Shown here piece by piece: positions 9,203-17,987 of a stretch of DNA of 64,000 bases. Each line of letters starts with the position of its first letter. Positions within the stretch are counted from its first letter, which is position 1. The stretch covers positions 168,491-232,490 of the forward strand of contig NZ_PNFP01000014.1 in the NCBI RefSeq assembly GCF_002940685.1. Reading direction: 5' to 3'. Origin of the DNA: Ensifer adhaerens. GTDB taxonomy: Bacteria > Pseudomonadota > Alphaproteobacteria > Rhizobiales > Rhizobiaceae. The notes beneath the pieces are model-generated. The model did no database searches, had not been told where the DNA came from, and was given only the letters and a program-made list of their open reading frames with translations. Position numbers and translations under genes: made by a program.

Positions 9203-9397
9203 ATGACCCGGCGTGACATACGGCACATGATACAGGCGGTCCTGTTGAATTGGCTTCTGCTGATCCTGATCGTTCTCATGATCGCTTCGGTCTTCAGTGT
9301 GCTCCTGATAAAAGGGGTTCTTCTCAAGGAAAGACAGGTGCGCGTCGAGCCGTCTCAAGGTTTGGTCGCTTCTTGTTGCAACATTCAGACTTCCTGA
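9203..9397 (+). CDS. Possible small single-pass membrane protein
   Basis: From ATG 9203 the frame encodes 64 residues with one strong hydrophobic helix (LLNWLLLILIVLMIASVFSVLL), preceded by a basic N-terminus (MTRRDIRHM) and followed by a Lys/Arg-containing tail. The Shine-Dalgarno site is weak (AGGGA). It lies about 97 bases from the centre of box 2 and could be divergently controlled. I do not recognise a family. It may be a real small inner-membrane protein or chance hydrophobicity. Confidence 0.35.
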   Translation: MTRRDIRHMIQAVLLNWLLLILIVLMIASVFSVLLIKGVLLKERQVRVEPSQGLVASCCNIQTS

Positions 9398-9446
9398 TAG
9401 CGCAGACTGCGTTCACCACCGAAGCTGCTCGCAATTGGGCAAGCGC

Positions 9447-10397
9447 TTAATCCAGGCGCCCGGCGAGTGCCAAAGCCGCGCCCTTCAAAATCGCGTCGTC
9501 GCTGCGGATGATGAAAATTGGTATCTCTGCAAGCCAGGCGGACCGTCGGCCTTTCGCTTCGAAAGCTGCTCGAAACAGATCGGCCTTCAACCGTCGTTCC
9601 ATTCTTCGCGGAATGGGCCCCCAGAGATAAATGCCGCCCCTGGCATCATAGAGAAGAGCGCTGTCACCAGCGAACCTGGCCAGCCAGGTGGCGAAATAGT
9701 CCACGGCCTTCGCGGCCACCGCGTCGCTCCCGCGTAATGCCGCATCGATGATGCTGGAGGCCGGCGAGCCGCGCACGGCCTGACCGGCACTTTCGAGCAG
9801 CAACTCATGAAGATGACAAAGACCGGCCTCCGACAGGAGGTTCTCGACCGAGACGTAGTCGGTCGCGCAACGGATGCGCTCGAAAATATCAAATTCCCCA
9901 CGCGTCTGGGGGGCAAAGGAGATACCTCCCGCATGGGTTCGGTGCGCGGTCCATGCGCCATCGTCCGGGGTCAGCGACGTTACGCCGAGCGCCTGTCCGA
10001 CGCTGATGATCGCCTTCGGCGTACCAGGCTCGACCGTTTGTCCGCTGATCAATTTTGTGTCGTGTAAAGTCAGATGGGGTAAAACCAATGCCAGCGCGTC
10101 GAGCGCGTCGACCTTGAAAACTCGCGAGGGTGAAGTGCCCCAATCGAGTTGTTCTGCCAGATCATGATGAAGGCGGTCTTCGTCGGTAGTCGGGCCGCCG
10201 TTGACGACCGCGATGCCGATTGCGGAGGTCGCTACGGGCGTGGACCGGATATAGGCGGCCAGCGCGTCGGTCACGCAGGTAAAGGCGTTGTTGTCGAACT
10301 GTACGTAGTGGTCGATCGATAGCCGGTCGTAATCCGTAACCGCAAGGCGTGTGTGTGTTTCGCCCATCTCCGCAACGATTGCCTGACGTGCCAACAT
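9447..10397 (-). CDS. Glucokinase-family protein with degenerate active-site motifs
   Basis: The 316-residue protein has the overall plan of bacterial Glk (hexokinase/ASKHA fold): an N-terminal beta-hairpin phosphate motif, a GISFAP segment, and a C-terminal helix with ILKGAALAL. Key motifs are altered. The usual GGDIGGTN is VAEMGETHT, GPGTGLG is SVGQALGVT, the conserved EGGH is HAGGI, and the expected NDF around the catalytic Asp reads KVDALDA. It may therefore be a non-catalytic or re-purposed sugar-kinase homologue. The start at 10397 is preferred because a GGAGG lies just upstream. It is transcribed divergently from ppsA, with box 3 between them. Confidence 0.72.
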   Translation of the reverse strand: MLARQAIVAEMGETHTRLAVTDYDRLSIDHYVQFDNNAFTCVTDALAAYIRSTPVATSAIGIAVVNGGPTTDEDRLHHDLAEQLDWGTSPSRVFKVDALDALALVLPHLTLHDTKLISGQTVEPGTPKAIISVGQALGVTSLTPDDGAWTAHRTHAGGISFAPQTRGEFDIFERIRCATDYVSVENLLSEAGLCHLHELLLESAGQAVRGSPASSIIDAALRGSDAVAAKAVDYFATWLARFAGDSALLYDARGGIYLWGPIPRRMERRLKADLFRAAFEAKGRRSAWLAEIPIFIIRSDDAILKGAALALAGRLD

Positions 10398-10462
10398 GCC
10401 CACCGCAGGTCCTCCCATATAGTCGGTTCATGAGATTGTGCCGCAAGTCCACCGAACGTGCT

Positions 10463-10476
10463 TTGACGGCCGTCAA
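10463..10476. promoter_or_regulatory. FNR/FixK-type box 3 (glucokinase-like / ppsA)
   Basis: TTGACGGCCGTCAA is a perfect palindrome in the divergent intergenic region. Its centre is about 65 bases upstream of ppsA and 72 bases upstream of the glucokinase-like gene. Confidence 0.75.
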
Positions 10477-10534
10477 GGTCAGACCCCACCTCGGCGTTTA
10501 TGATTTGCCGGTTCCTGACTGCTGGAGGCTTGGG

Positions 10535-12913
10535 ATGAGATCCGTTATTTGGCTCGAGAACGTCAGACGAGGCGACATCGGTGACGTTGGCGGCAAAAAT
10601 GCCTCGCTCGGCGAATTGATCAACGGGCTCTCCGGGAGCGGTATCAAGATTCCAGGCGGATTTGCCACGACGGCGCAAGCCTATTGGCGCTTCATCGATT
10701 TCAACGGTTTGCGCGAACCAATCCGCGCGCTTGTGGCCGCATGGGAATCCGGACGCGACACCCTTTCTCAAACCGGGGCGACGATCCGCGCCCTCGTCCT
10801 GCAGGGTGCCTGGCCCCCCGACATCGAGGAAGACCTGATATCAGCCTATCGCAATTTGTCGAAAAGGCTTGGTGTTGAGGCCACGTCCGTCGCGGTGCGC
10901 TCGAGCGCCACCGCTGAGGATCTGCCAGCGGCGAGTTTTGCAGGGCAACAGGAAAGCTACCTCAACATCTCTGGTGAGCAAGCACTTATGGATGCCTGCC
11001 GCCGCTGCTACGCTTCCCTATTCACGGATCGTGCCATGGCATATCGCCAGGCAAACGGCTTCGAGCAGATGAAAGTGGCGCTCTCGATCGGCATCCAGCA
11101 GATGGTCCGCTCGGACCTTGGCGCAGCCGGCGTCATGTTTTCGATCGAAACGGAGACCGGGTTTAATAAGGTTGCCATCATCAATGCGAGCTGGGGGCTT
11201 GGCGAGTATGTCGTCAAGGGCACCGTCGATCCGGATGAATATCGCGTCTTCAAACCGTTGCTTGGCATTCCTGACATTGTGCCGATAATCGAAAAGAGAC
11301 GTGGCTCCAAGGAACGAAAGCTCGTCTACGGCGATCGGGCTTCCCCCACGCAAGGCGTCTTGACGAGCGTAGAGGAGAGAGCGCGGCTCGTCTTGAGCGA
11401 CGAGGAGATTGTGAAGCTCGCCAGATGGGCCGTTTTCGTTGAGGCGCACTATGCATGTCCCATGGACATCGAATGGGCGAAAGATGGTCCTAGCCAGGAG
11501 ATCTGGCTTGTCCAGGCGCGCCCGGAGACGGTGCAGTCACAGGCGGCGACCAACTTGCTGTCGACCTACCGCATCAGTTCCAAGGGGCGACCGATTGCTC
11601 GGGGACTTGCAATCGGTGACGCCATCGCGGCTGCGCCCGTATGCCTTGTCGAACATGCCGGCGACGCTGATCACTTTGTCGACGGCACTGTTCTGGTTGC
11701 AGCGACAACGGATCCGGACTGGGTTCCGCTGATGAAGCGTGCCTGCGCTATCGTCACCGACCATGGCGGGCGGACGTCGCATGCCGCAATCGTCAGTAGG
11801 GAGCTCGGTGTTCCGGCTATCGTCGGCGTTGGGAACGCAACGCAGTTGCTTCACCCGGGGGAGGTGGTCACGGTATGCTGTGCCGAAGGTGATGAGGGCA
11901 CGATCTACGAGGGGCGGGCGGACTTCGTCGCCGAGGAAACAGACCTTTCCGACATGCCTGAAACGCGAACAAAGGTGATGCTAAACCTTGCTGACCCGCA
12001 GGCTGCATCCAGGTGGTGGCGGTTGCCGGCCGACGGCATCGGGCTTGCGCGCATGGAGTTCGTGATATCGAATACCATCCAGATCCATCCGATGGCACTT
12101 GTCCACTTCGACGACTTGCGGGATCAGGCCGCCAGGGAAACGATCGATACCCTGACGAGGGAATACAACGAAAAGACGGAATACTTCGTGGACAAGCTCT
12201 CAGCCGGGCTGGCGCGACTTGCCGCTGTTGCATTTCCCAAACCGATCATCGTTCGCATGAGTGACTTCAAGACCAACGAATATGCGGGTCTTTGCGGCGG
12301 AAAGCAGTTTGAACCGCTAGAGGAAAACCCGATGATCGGCTTTCGTGGAGCCTCCCGCTATTATTCACCCCGCTACAGGGACGGGTTCGTGCTGGAGTGC
12401 CGTGCCATAAGGCGTCTTCGAGAGAGGATGGGTTTTGTGAATGTCGCGCTCATGATCCCCTTCTGCCGCTCTCCCAAGGAGGCGGAAAAGGTGTTGGATA
12501 CGATGGCCGAGAATGGATTGAAGCGCGGCAACGGGCTTGAGATCTACATCATGTGCGAAATCCCTTCCAATGTCATTCTGGCAGCCGATTTCGCGCGGCA
12601 CTTTGACGGATTCTCGATCGGCTCGAACGATCTGACCCAATTGACGCTTGGCATCGACCGGGACTGCGAGGACCTCGCCGCCGTCTTTGATGAACGAGAT
12701 CCAGCGGTAAAGTGGATGATCCGCAAGGTCATCGGCGACGCAAAGGCGGCCGGCGTCAAGATCGGCCTTTGCGGACAGGCGCCGAGCGATCACCCCGAGT
12801 TCGCTGCCTTCCTCGTCGACTGCGGAATTGATTCAATCTCCGTTACGCCCGACAGTTTCGTCGCTGTCAAACGAATGGTCGCAACTGCGGAAGCAAAACA
12901 GGAGAAGGGCTAG
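10535..12913 (+). CDS. ppsA: Phosphoenolpyruvate synthase (pyruvate, water dikinase)
   Basis: PEP synthase converts pyruvate, ATP and water to PEP, AMP and phosphate. The 792-residue length equals that of classical PpsA. The N-terminal ATP-grasp region carries VRSSATAEDLPAASFAGQQES. The swivelling domain carries the phospho-His motif TDHGGRTSHAAI, with His416. The C-terminal TIM barrel ends with SIGSNDLTQLTLGIDRD and a LCGQAPSD segment containing the catalytic Cys. ATG 10535 has GGAGG at 10524-10528. Box 3 upstream suggests induction at low oxygen, where it could return pyruvate to PEP. Confidence 0.95.
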   Translation: MRSVIWLENVRRGDIGDVGGKNASLGELINGLSGSGIKIPGGFATTAQAYWRFIDFNGLREPIRALVAAWESGRDTLSQTGATIRALVLQGAWPPDIEEDLISAYRNLSKRLGVEATSVAVRSSATAEDLPAASFAGQQESYLNISGEQALMDACRRCYASLFTDRAMAYRQANGFEQMKVALSIGIQQMVRSDLGAAGVMFSIETETGFNKVAIINASWGLGEYVVKGTVDPDEYRVFKPLLGIPDIVPIIEKRRGSKERKLVYGDRASPTQGVLTSVEERARLVLSDEEIVKLARWAVFVEAHYACPMDIEWAKDGPSQEIWLVQARPETVQSQAATNLLSTYRISSKGRPIARGLAIGDAIAAAPVCLVEHAGDADHFVDGTVLVAATTDPDWVPLMKRACAIVTDHGGRTSHAAIVSRELGVPAIVGVGNATQLLHPGEVVTVCCAEGDEGTIYEGRADFVAEETDLSDMPETRTKVMLNLADPQAASRWWRLPADGIGLARMEFVISNTIQIHPMALVHFDDLRDQAARETIDTLTREYNEKTEYFVDKLSAGLARLAAVAFPKPIIVRMSDFKTNEYAGLCGGKQFEPLEENPMIGFRGASRYYSPRYRDGFVLECRAIRRLRERMGFVNVALMIPFCRSPKEAEKVLDTMAENGLKRGNGLEIYIMCEIPSNVILAADFARHFDGFSIGSNDLTQLTLGIDRDCEDLAAVFDERDPAVKWMIRKVIGDAKAAGVKIGLCGQAPSDHPEFAAFLVDCGIDSISVTPDSFVAVKRMVATAEAKQEKG

Positions 12914-12941
12914 AGGATCAAGGCGAACGGAACTCAAACCG

Positions 12942-13259
12942 TCATTCCTCGGCTTCGAGCTGCTCGGCCGCTACATAGAGGAGCGCGCGCATTTTCTCCT
13001 GCAACATGGCCTTGTCGGCCGCCACGTTGGCAGCGCGCAGATCATCGAGAACCTTCAGCAAGACGTCATCGTCTCCTGGATCGGTTTGACCAGCCGTGAT
13101 CACCTCTTCCACATAGCCTGATACATCTGTGCGACCGATAACCTGCGCCGCCCACCTCGCCAGAATGCGATTGCGTCGATCGCGAACCCGGATTGCTCTT
13201 TCGAAGTCCAGGAAATACTTCTCTTCAAGAGCTTTTTGACGTTCGTTCAATGCGGTCAT
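12942..13259 (-). CDS. F1-ATPase inhibitor zeta-subunit paralogue (DUF1476)
   Basis: The 105-residue protein matches the alphaproteobacterial zeta-subunit family. It has an N-terminal inhibitory-type segment (LNERQKALEEKYFLDFERAI), then a basic helix (RRNRILARWAAQVIG) and a C-terminal four-helix pattern ending AAEQLEAEE. In Paracoccus, zeta blocks reverse rotation, and so ATP hydrolysis, by the F1FO enzyme. The start is ATG 13259 or 13262, with CGGAG upstream. The gene begins 26 bases after groEL ends and shares its direction, so it is probably co-transcribed from box 4. The sequence diverges from the usual MTTFDDREKAFEKKFA-type start, so it is likely a second, condition-specific copy. Confidence 0.82.
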   Translation of the reverse strand: MTALNERQKALEEKYFLDFERAIRVRDRRNRILARWAAQVIGRTDVSGYVEEVITAGQTDPGDDDVLLKVLDDLRAANVAADKAMLQEKMRALLYVAAEQLEAEE

Positions 13260-13284
13260 CATGATGCTCCGACATCTTTTGGGG

Positions 13285-14907
13285 CTAAGCTTGCATGCCG
13301 GCCTCGACAAGACCGTCCCTTGCCGGCTCCGGTATTTCTGTCATGGTGGCTTCGGTGAGCAATAGAACGCTTGCGACCGACACCGCGTTTTCAAGCGCTA
13401 CGCGAACGACCTTTGTGGGATCGATGATGCCGGCCGACACGAGATCGACATACTCCTTCCGCCCGGCGTCGAAACCGTAATTGCCTTGCGCCTCCATCAT
13501 CTTCGCCACGACGACGCCACCATCAGTGGACGAGTTCTCCGCGATCTGGCGCGCTGGAAGTTCGAGCGCGCGCTTCAGAATCTGCACACCCGTGCGCTCG
13601 TCGCCTTCACATGCCCTTTCCTCATCGGTAATGGCATCTATGCATCGCAAGAGGGCGAGGCCGCCTCCAGGAAGAATTCCTTCGGCTACCGCTGCCTTGG
13701 TGGCGCTGATGGCGTCGTCGAGGGCTTCCTTCTTTGACTTGAGTTCCGCTTCCGTGGCAGCACCCACCTTTATGACGGCAACCCCGCCAGAAAGTTTTGC
13801 CAGTCGCTCCTCGAGTTTGTCTCGATCGTAATCACCCGTCGTCGTGGAGATTTCCCGCCTTATCTGGTCGGCGCGGCCGGCAATTGCCTTCTTGTCTCCC
13901 GCGCCGCCGATGATCGTCGTCGTATCCTTTGTGATGACCACCCGTTCGGCGCGGCCTAGTTGTTCGGCTGTCACCGTATCCAGTTTGATGCCCAATTCTT
14001 CGGAAATCAGCTGGCCCCCGGTGAGTATCGCTATGTCTTGAAGCAGCGCCTTTCGCCGGTCGCCGAAACCGGGCGTCTTCACGGCACAGTTTCTAAGTGT
14101 CCCCCGCATCTGGTTGACGATCAGCGTGGCGAGCGCTTCTGTTTCAACGTCTTCGGCGATGATCAGCAACGGGGTTCCGGACTTGGCGACGGCCTCAAGC
14201 AGGCCGACGCAGTCCTTCAGTGATGTGATCTTCCGGTCAAGAAGCAGAATGACAGAATTTTCAAGCGACACTTCCATCCGCTCCGTGTCCGTGACGAAGT
14301 AGGGGGAAAGATAGCCGCGATCGAACTGCATACCTTCGAGTACATCAAGGACCGTTTCGGTAGATTTAGACTCTTCGACGCTGATGACACCTTCGTCGCC
14401 GACCCGCTCCATTGCTTCCCCGATAAGGGTGCCGATATGCGTGTCGTTGTGCGCCGAGATCGTTGCGACCTGTTCTTTTTCGCGCTTTGAGGAAACGGGG
14501 CGCGAATTTCGTTTGAGTTCAGAAACGGCGCGCTTGAGCGCCCGGTCCAGACCTCGCTTGATATCGATCGCGCTTGCGCCGGCCACGACGTTGCGTAGTC
14601 CGTCGGCGAAGATCGCGTGGGCAAGAATGGTCGATGTGGTCGTTCCGTCGCCGACGATTTCGCCGGTCTTTTCTGCCGCCTGCCGCAGCATCCGCGCACC
14701 GAGATTTTCCTCCGGGTCCTTGAGATCGAATTCCTTGGCGATCGTCACGCCGTCATTGCAAACGATCGGCGACCCCCACTTTCTCTCAATCAGCACGGAT
14801 TTAGATCGCGGTCCGAGGGTAACCCGAACCGCATCGGCGAGCTGAGCTGTTCCTTTCAGGATCTTTTCGCGCGCGGCTGAGTGGAAAAGAACTTGCTTGT
14901 GCGCCAT
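13285..14907 (-). CDS. groL: GroEL-type chaperonin (60 kDa)
   Basis: The 540-residue chaperonin has the ATP-binding DGTTT motif at about 87-91, VTLGPRSKSVLIE near 30, the GDRRKALLQDIAILTGG apical/hinge segment, and ILPGGGLAL near 412. It lacks the Gly-Gly-Met C-terminal tail of housekeeping GroEL, ending EAGMQA instead, and has no adjacent groES. It is therefore probably an accessory copy using a GroES encoded elsewhere. The ATP synthase zeta-like gene follows in the same direction. Box 4 lies about 58 bases upstream of the start. Confidence 0.93.
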   Translation of the reverse strand: MAHKQVLFHSAAREKILKGTAQLADAVRVTLGPRSKSVLIERKWGSPIVCNDGVTIAKEFDLKDPEENLGARMLRQAAEKTGEIVGDGTTTSTILAHAIFADGLRNVVAGASAIDIKRGLDRALKRAVSELKRNSRPVSSKREKEQVATISAHNDTHIGTLIGEAMERVGDEGVISVEESKSTETVLDVLEGMQFDRGYLSPYFVTDTERMEVSLENSVILLLDRKITSLKDCVGLLEAVAKSGTPLLIIAEDVETEALATLIVNQMRGTLRNCAVKTPGFGDRRKALLQDIAILTGGQLISEELGIKLDTVTAEQLGRAERVVITKDTTTIIGGAGDKKAIAGRADQIRREISTTTGDYDRDKLEERLAKLSGGVAVIKVGAATEAELKSKKEALDDAISATKAAVAEGILPGGGLALLRCIDAITDEERACEGDERTGVQILKRALELPARQIAENSSTDGGVVVAKMMEAQGNYGFDAGRKEYVDLVSAGIIDPTKVVRVALENAVSVASVLLLTEATMTEIPEPARDGLVEAGMQA

Positions 14908-14958
14908 GGTTCCGACCCTCCATCAATTGTCATCTAGCACGGGAGGAGGGATGCGGCC

Positions 14959-14972
14959 TTGATGGGCGTCAA
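14959..14972. promoter_or_regulatory. FNR/FixK-type box 4 (groEL)
   Basis: TTGATGGGCGTCAA has its centre about 58 bases upstream of the leftward groEL start. Confidence 0.72.
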
Positions 14973-15000
14973 AGACATCTTTATCCGCGCCGCCGCACCT

Positions 15001-15014
15001 TTGACGGCGGTCAA
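15001..15014. promoter_or_regulatory. FNR/FixK-type box 5 (usp)
   Basis: TTGACGGCGGTCAA has its centre about 70 bases upstream of the rightward usp start. With box 4 it gives each divergent gene its own operator. Confidence 0.72.
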
Positions 15015-15077
15015 GGCGAGACTGATCGTTTGGTGCTTTGATGAAGTGATCGAAGTCCCAAACTGGGGGTCGTAGCG

Positions 15078-15884
15078 ATGATTTACAACACGATAATGGT
15101 AAGCTTGAGTTTGCACGAAAGTGTTTCGCGGCAGCTAAGATTTGCGCGTGGCGTGGCGTCGCGTTTCGAAGCAACACTCATCGGCTTCGCAGCCGGCGAC
15201 ATTCGTATCATAACGGCGGCGCCCCCTGGCGTGGTCATGGACGACGAATTCATGCGCCTCGAAGCGATCGATATCGAACGCCGTCTGGAGGTGCTCAGGC
15301 GAGAGTTCGAGGCCGAAGGCGGAGCCGTGGATCTGCTGCGGACAAGCGTTGGTGATCCAACGAAGGATCTCGCGACCGCTGCTCGGTTGGCCGACCTAGT
15401 TATCGCAGGCATATCGCAAGTGGGAAGCGAGCAGGTTGACATCGGTGAACTGATCCATTCGGCGGGCCGCCCCGTCCTTATCCCCAGAGCCGACCTTGAG
15501 CCGCTCGCTGCCCACAAGGTCGTTGTTGCCTGGAAGGATACGCGCGAGTCCCGGCGCGCCGTGGTCGATGCGATGCCTTTCCTCGTTCATGCCCGTGAGG
15601 TCCTTGTCGCATCAGTCGAAGATCAAGGAAAACGCCGCGGCGTGGAAACACTGAATGATGTTGTCCGCCACCTGATCCATCACGGTGCAAGAGCCCGGGG
15701 CGAGGTCTTCAGCAGCGATGGGCCTTCAGATGGCGAGACCCTGATCAATATTACCAAGCAGTTTGGTGCGGATCTGATCGTTTCGGGAGCGTATGGCCAC
15801 AGTCGCTTGCGCGAGTGGCTGGTGGGCGGCGTTACCCGATCGCTGCTGGGCGAAACCTCTCTCCATCGCTTGATGTCGTCGTGA
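15078..15884 (+). CDS. Tandem-domain universal stress protein
   Basis: The 268-residue protein has two USP domains. The second carries VSGAYGHSRLREWLVGGVTRSLL, the G-2X-G-9X-G(S/T) nucleotide-binding signature. It has the same layout as the USP at 7531-8361 but is clearly diverged, so this is a paralogue pair within one regulon. It is transcribed away from groEL, with box 5 in its promoter region. The APH-like gene follows 59 bases later in the same direction and may be co-transcribed. Confidence 0.9.
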   Translation: MIYNTIMVSLSLHESVSRQLRFARGVASRFEATLIGFAAGDIRIITAAPPGVVMDDEFMRLEAIDIERRLEVLRREFEAEGGAVDLLRTSVGDPTKDLATAARLADLVIAGISQVGSEQVDIGELIHSAGRPVLIPRADLEPLAAHKVVVAWKDTRESRRAVVDAMPFLVHAREVLVASVEDQGKRRGVETLNDVVRHLIHHGARARGEVFSSDGPSDGETLINITKQFGADLIVSGAYGHSRLREWLVGGVTRSLLGETSLHRLMSS

Positions 15885-15943
15885 GCCACCCGCCAAGCTG
15901 ATCGCGCGAACTGTGTCGATAAGGCGCAAGAACAGTGTGTTCA

Positions 15944-16945
15944 ATGTCCGCTCTGCATGAGAAGATCCGCTTTCTCAGCGACCCGGCATCCTATCCTGAT
16001 CGGCCATCGAGGGTCGAAACCCGGGAGACCCATATGTCATGGGTCTTCCTGACGGATGATTGGGTGCTGAAGCTGAAGAAGCCGGTCAAGACGTCTTTTC
16101 TTGACTTCAGCACGATAGATAGCCGTCACTTCTTTTGTTGCGAAGAAATTCGCCTCAATCGCCGATTGGCTGAGGAAACCTATAGAGGCGTCAAACCTCT
16201 CTATGCAGACCTTTCCGGCAACCTCACATTTGAGAACTCTGGGAGAGCTGCCGATTGGCTCGTGGAGATGAGGCGGCTCCCCGAAGCCGACATGCTGGAT
16301 CAGCGCATAAAGGCGGGTGACCTCGCACCGACGGAGCTTATTGGCGTGGCTGAGAAACTTGTGCGCTTCTACGCCGGCTGTCGGCCGGAGAGCGTCGATG
16401 GGCATGTGCGCCACCTCATGGATGAACTCGACATCACGCGAAAGATCTTGCTGCGGCCGGAGTTCGATCTGGAGTCCGAAGGCGTTGCTGCACTGCTGGA
16501 AGGCATCGGTCACGGATTGCAGGTGATGCGGTCAAAAATCGAGGAGCGGATCAAGAAGGGGTGCCTGGTGGAAGGACATGGCGACTTGCGGCCAGAACAC
16601 ATCTGCCTCGTTAGGTCTCCCCAGATCATCGATTGCCTGGAATTCAACCGGTCCATGCGCCTCGTCGACCCATATGATGAGATCGGTTACCTTGCTCTCG
16701 AATGTGAGGTCTTGGGCTCGGGCTGGATCGGTCAATTCTTCCTCACGGCTCTGGAGCGCACGGTTGGAAATCGCCCTTGTGATCGCTTGATGGGTGTCTT
16801 TGGCGGTTTCCGTGCCTTGTTGCGGGCCCGGCTCTGTCTTGCTCATCTTCTTGAAACACCAGCGCGCCGCCCCGAGAAGTGGCGACCGCTCGCGCTCACC
16901 TACCTCAAGATGGCAAGGGTTCGCTTGTCACTCGTCGTCTCCTGA
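15944..16945 (+). CDS. APH-like (aminoglycoside phosphotransferase fold) kinase
   Basis: The 333-residue protein has an APH/choline-kinase-type core. The N-lobe contains THMSWVFLTDDWVLKLKKPV and DFST. The catalytic loop is HGDLRPEHICL, with His212, followed by DCLEFN. These blocks are shared with the N-terminal half of the protein at 19615, including THxSxVFLT, KxKxxVK, the ICL segment and DCxEFN, so the two are paralogues. No P-loop domain is attached here. The substrate is unknown; a role in antibiotic resistance is not implied. A GTG at 15935 is an alternative start. Its 3' end overlaps the convergent PRPP synthetase gene by 18 bases. Confidence 0.75.
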   Translation: MSALHEKIRFLSDPASYPDRPSRVETRETHMSWVFLTDDWVLKLKKPVKTSFLDFSTIDSRHFFCCEEIRLNRRLAEETYRGVKPLYADLSGNLTFENSGRAADWLVEMRRLPEADMLDQRIKAGDLAPTELIGVAEKLVRFYAGCRPESVDGHVRHLMDELDITRKILLRPEFDLESEGVAALLEGIGHGLQVMRSKIEERIKKGCLVEGHGDLRPEHICLVRSPQIIDCLEFNRSMRLVDPYDEIGYLALECEVLGSGWIGQFFLTALERTVGNRPCDRLMGVFGGFRALLRARLCLAHLLETPARRPEKWRPLALTYLKMARVRLSLVVS

Positions 16946-17905
16946 AAGTGCTGCAAGCGGAACGCCGGTATGCAGGCGGCGAATGGTTTCGGCAAAAAGC
17001 GGTGCGCTGCTTAAGACCGTCACACAATCGCGCAGGAGGTCTTCGGGTATATGGAATGGAGAAGCTGAGTCCGTTACGATCGTCCTGTCGATCGCAGGGT
17101 GGGCCAGAACCGCCTCGCAGCCCCGGTCAAAGAGCGCATGGGCGGCAAGGGCATAAACTGAATTCGCACCCCGCTGCCGGCAGGCTTCGGCTGCCCTGAG
17201 CATTGTTTTTCCCATCCCGATCATATCGTCCACGATAAAAACGCTCGCGCCTTCGACGTCACCTGCAAACAGGTGACCCGAGACGATCCCACCGCTGCGA
17301 CGCTTTTCCATGATCGCAAGTTGAGCCTCCTTGCCTGACAGACGCTCGTAATGTTCCCGCAGGAGTTGCGCGCGTTTTATGCCGCCGGCGTCGGGCGATA
17401 ATACCATCGTCCGCTCGGGGCCGGAGAGACTTGCAATGGTCCTGCTAAAAAGTTTGCGGGTGTCGAGGTGAACCGTTGCACAGCGGAAGGCGTTCTGAAA
17501 TGCCGAAAGGTTGTGGACGTCCAAAGTCACGACTGTATCGATGCCCACCGCCTCGAAGAGTTGTGCCACGTATCGTGTCGTCACCGGGTCGCGTAACTTG
17601 GTCTGTCTGTCTTTGCGAGAGTAAGCAAGATAGGGCGCGACGGCGGTTACGCGCGCTGCGCCGTGTTCGCGGCATGCGGCTGCGAAAAAGAGCAATTTAC
17701 ACAGCTTGTCATTCGCCGAACCTTCCGGCGAACCATTCAAGGTATGTATGATGAAAACGTCCCTGCCGCGCACGCTGACAAGCGGACGCGCCTTGTGCTC
17801 CCCGCCTTCAAAGTCACGCTCTTCGTGCTCGGCAAGGGCGACTTGGAGTTCGTCAGCAATGGCTCTTCCAAAAGCCATCGTTCCGTTGAGTGCGAAAATC
17901 TTCAT
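16928..17905 (-). CDS. prs: Ribose-phosphate pyrophosphokinase (PRPP synthetase)-family protein
   Basis: This 325-residue enzyme should make PRPP from ribose 5-phosphate and ATP. Visible motifs are the regulatory-flexible-type segment (YLAYSRKDRQTK), the DVHN metal site, VLSPDAGGIKRAQLL, and the PRPP-binding loop VFIVDDMIGMGKTM. The family start MKIFALNG corresponds to ATG 17905. No Shine-Dalgarno site is visible, and box 6 is centred only about 42 bases upstream, so a very short or absent leader is possible. The conserved N-terminus and PRPP loop differ somewhat from housekeeping Prs, suggesting an accessory copy. It fits the nearby phosphoribosyltransferase gene at 29605. Confidence 0.85.
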   Translation of the reverse strand: MKIFALNGTMAFGRAIADELQVALAEHEERDFEGGEHKARPLVSVRGRDVFIIHTLNGSPEGSANDKLCKLLFFAAACREHGAARVTAVAPYLAYSRKDRQTKLRDPVTTRYVAQLFEAVGIDTVVTLDVHNLSAFQNAFRCATVHLDTRKLFSRTIASLSGPERTMVLSPDAGGIKRAQLLREHYERLSGKEAQLAIMEKRRSGGIVSGHLFAGDVEGASVFIVDDMIGMGKTMLRAAEACRQRGANSVYALAAHALFDRGCEAVLAHPAIDRTIVTDSASPFHIPEDLLRDCVTVLSSAPLFAETIRRLHTGVPLAALSGDDE

Positions 17906-17940
17906 GAAAGCCAGCATGATCCATGGCGCCCCGGCGTTCA

Positions 17941-17954
17941 TTGACGTCGGTCAA
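17941..17954. promoter_or_regulatory. FNR/FixK-type box 6 (prs)
   Basis: TTGACGTCGGTCAA lies between the HhH gene (ends 17988) and prs. Its centre is about 42 bases upstream of the prs ATG. Confidence 0.7.
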
Positions 17955-17987
17955 GGATCAAAAACTCCTTTAGGGAAAAGCTCGCGG

